From an uncultured Christensenella sp. (lineage in GTDB: Bacteria > Bacillota > Clostridia > Christensenellales > Borkfalkiaceae), in assembly GCA_910578655.1 (NCBI GenBank), contig CAJTQE010000039.1:926-16086 (forward strand): a DNA stretch of 15,161 bases. Direction: 5' to 3'. The notes below the pieces were generated by a model. That model saw only the letters and a program-made list of their open reading frames with translations, did no database searches and was not told where the DNA came from. Below are positions 14,061 to 15,161 of this stretch, one piece after another (positions within the stretch are counted from its first letter, which is position 1; the number at the start of each line of letters is the position of its first letter). A program made the translations under genes and the position numbers.

Positions 14061-14106
14061 ATATGCATCCCAAAAGTCAGATAAACTTTCGGAGGTGCAT
14101 ATTTTT
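14061..14106 (+). terminator. Long hairpin with T-run after htpG, probable terminator
   Basis: ATATGCATC pairs with GGTGCATAT (one G-T wobble). The stem continues through CC/GG and AAAGT/ACTTT, with one bulged A and one A-C mismatch, to a 7-base loop. That is about 16 pairs in all, followed by five Ts at 14102-14106. It is a good intrinsic terminator for htpG. The right arm also contains GGAGGTG, an unusually perfect ribosome binding sequence nine bases before an ATG. Confidence 0.7.
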
Positions 14107-14178
14107 ATGAGAAAAAACAATAGCGCAAAGTTCAAAATGTCTGTTATAATCGATATACGTAAGAACTATTTGGTTTAG
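14107..14178 (+). CDS. Possible 23-residue peptide behind a hairpin-embedded ribosome binding site
   Basis: ATG 14107 opens a short frame, MRKNNSAKFKMSVIIDIRKN plus three residues, to TAG at 14176-14178. GGAGGTG at 14091-14097 is a full-strength Shine-Dalgarno sequence at ideal spacing, but it is paired inside the hairpin at 14061-14102. The peptide is basic (three Lys and one Arg in the first ten residues). I recognise no family. It could be a gated small gene, the remnant of a repeat, or a coincidence of the terminator sequence. Confidence 0.2.
   Translation: MRKNNSAKFKMSVIIDIRKNYLV
14142..14150 (+). promoter_or_regulatory. Extended -10 element TGTTATAAT upstream of glgB
   Basis: A perfect TATAAT at 14145-14150 is preceded by TG at the extended position. 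No -35 hexamer lies at the right distance. It would start a transcript near 14157, giving glgB a ~137-base leader, as an alternative to the nearer promoter at 14257-14285. Confidence 0.35.
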
Positions 14179-14256
14179 TCTTTTTATCCAAACTTTGGGG
14201 TTCACTTCAGAAGCTTCGTTTTTTTTAATTAATTTTAATTTTTTTTACTTTCGCTC

Positions 14257-14285
14257 TTGAAAAAAAAGTTAAGTTATGGTAAAAT
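14257..14285 (+). promoter_or_regulatory. Predicted promoter abutting the glgB start codon
   Basis: TTGAAA (14257-14262) and TAAAAT (14280-14285) are 17 bases apart. The start of transcription would fall near 14292, two bases before the ATG at 14294, which itself lacks a ribosome binding site. If used, the mRNA is essentially leaderless. The rest of 14179-14256 is T-rich with no other structure I can support. Confidence 0.4.
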
Positions 14286-14293
14286 AAATATAT

Positions 14294-15161
14294 ATGTTTA
14301 TTGAAAGACAGCTTGAATTTTTTCATAACGATGTTTATTGTTTTGCTTATGAATTTTTTGGTTGTCATAAAATTTCTGATACTGAATACATATTTAGAGT
14401 GTGGGCTCCACACGCAAAATCTGTCAGCTTAATCGGGTCTTTTAATAAATGGGCAGAAGATACCGACAAAATGCAGCGGCTTTCAGACAACGAATGTTTC
14501 GAGATTTGCGTTGAGGCAAAATTAGGGGACTGTTACCAATTCTGTATAACCACTTATGACGGGCGTAAGTTATATAAAGCTGACCCGTATGCATTTTTTT
14601 CCGATTTACCAAATTCTTTTGCTTCAAAAATAGTTGAACTTCCGCAGGTAGACGGCAAACGTATGAGCTCAACTTTACCGAACGAACCTGTAAATATCTA
14701 CGAAGTTAATTTATTGTCTTGGCAGCGTGAAAGCGATAATACATATTTAACATTTGAAAAATTAAAAAAGACTTTGGTACCGTACGTCAAGCAAATGAGG
14801 TATACCCACGTTGAATTTATGCCTTTGACGGAGTTTCCATTTGACGGTTCTTGGGGTTATCAGGTAACAGGCTACTTTTCTATAACATCAAGATTAGGTA
14901 CACCCAAACAATTTAAAAGTCTTATAGACGAGTTTCACAAAAACGGAATAAAGGTAATTCTCGATTGGGTTCCAGCGCACTTTCCGAAAGATGGGTGGGG
15001 GCTATACGAATTTGACGGTCAACCGCTTTATGAAAGTCCTTTATGGGACAGAATGGAGCTGTCGGGTTGGGGAACGCGCAGGTTTGATTTCGGAAAACGT
15101 GAAGTAAACAACTTTCTTTTGTCTTCGGCAATTTTTCTTATAAACGTTTTTAATATAGACG
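14294..15161 (+). CDS. glgB: 1,4-alpha-glucan branching enzyme, N-terminal 289 residues (cut by window edge)
   Basis: GlgB forms alpha-1,6 branches in glycogen. Residues ~15-100 form the CBM48-like module, with AYEFFGCHK, YIFRVWAPHAKSVSLIGSFN and W52. The GH13 barrel begins near residue 135 with VNIYEVNLLSW; the usual histidine of E-V-H-L is asparagine here. HVEFMPLTEFPFDGSWGYQV near residues 172-191 and VILDWVPAHFPKDGWGL near 218-234 are characteristic of GlgB and set it apart from glycogen debranching enzymes. After this the match weakens: the usual D-P-R-x-G-x-H-x-D-W-G-T region reads SPLWDRMELSGWGT. The frame runs open to the window edge, ending at F-N-I-D, just before the expected G-L-R-V-D-A nucleophile block. 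The ATG at 14294 follows an in-frame stop at 14285-14287 and has no Shine-Dalgarno sequence. Identity is firm. Confidence 0.93.
   Translation, partial: MFIERQLEFFHNDVYCFAYEFFGCHKISDTEYIFRVWAPHAKSVSLIGSFNKWAEDTDKMQRLSDNECFEICVEAKLGDCYQFCITTYDGRKLYKADPYAFFSDLPNSFASKIVELPQVDGKRMSSTLPNEPVNIYEVNLLSWQRESDNTYLTFEKLKKTLVPYVKQMRYTHVEFMPLTEFPFDGSWGYQVTGYFSITSRLGTPKQFKSLIDEFHKNGIKVILDWVPAHFPKDGWGLYEFDGQPLYESPLWDRMELSGWGTRRFDFGKREVNNFLLSSAIFLINVFNID

Noticed and set aside
14200..14226. T-run at 14219-14226 as a terminator of a small RNA from the TGTTATAAT element
   Set aside because: No stable stem ends at the T-run; GAAGCTTC is a short palindrome without room for a loop.

Overview
The window looks like the chromosome of an AT-rich low-GC Gram-positive bacterium, most likely an uncultured gut-type Clostridia member. 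The evidence is the gene order BaiN-type flavoprotein / cytidylate kinase / PlsC / IspH fused to S1 domains, the Clostridia-style purB and HtpG, good AGGAG-type ribosome binding sites, a CCA-encoding tRNA gene and ordinary TAA/TGA/TAG stops. It is a housekeeping region. I see no CRISPR array, insertion sequence, phage gene or toxin-antitoxin pair.

Layout. On the minus strand, groL (cut by the left edge) lies behind groES, transcribed from a promoter in the 141-base divergent gap. From that gap a plus-strand run carries dCMP deaminase, cyclophilin PpiB and adenylosuccinate lyase PurB, with tight spacing. The next ~400 bases hold a small broken reading frame and a self-contained minus-strand tRNA-Trp gene with its own promoter and terminator. 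A divergent ProC-like reductase, RNase HI and a TVP38/DedA-type membrane protein follow, closed by a strong terminator that overlaps the last stop codon.

A second plus-strand operon runs from about 6.39 to 12.2 kb: BaiN/HI0933 flavoprotein, a two-helix membrane protein resembling DUF3592, an AroH chorismate mutase-CMP kinase fusion, PlsC acyltransferase, and IspH joined to four S1 domains. It ends at a clean terminator. HtpG stands alone after it, followed by a long hairpin, and the start of a glycogen branching enzyme (glgB) runs off the right edge.

The groups cover protein folding (GroESL, PpiB, HtpG), nucleotide metabolism (dCMP deaminase, PurB, CMP kinase), envelope lipid and isoprenoid supply (PlsC, IspH), aromatic amino acids (AroH) and glycogen (GlgB).

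The most unusual points are: the AroH-Cmk fusion; a non-CIRCE inverted repeat sitting on the groES promoter; a ProC homologue that has lost several family motifs; and four genes or gene remnants within 7 kb that are each interrupted by a single-base frame change (about 3772, 6884, 7735 and 10625). The indels include an otherwise essential gene (ispH), so sequence or assembly error must be excluded before calling them pseudogenes. I found no convincing wholly new biological system.
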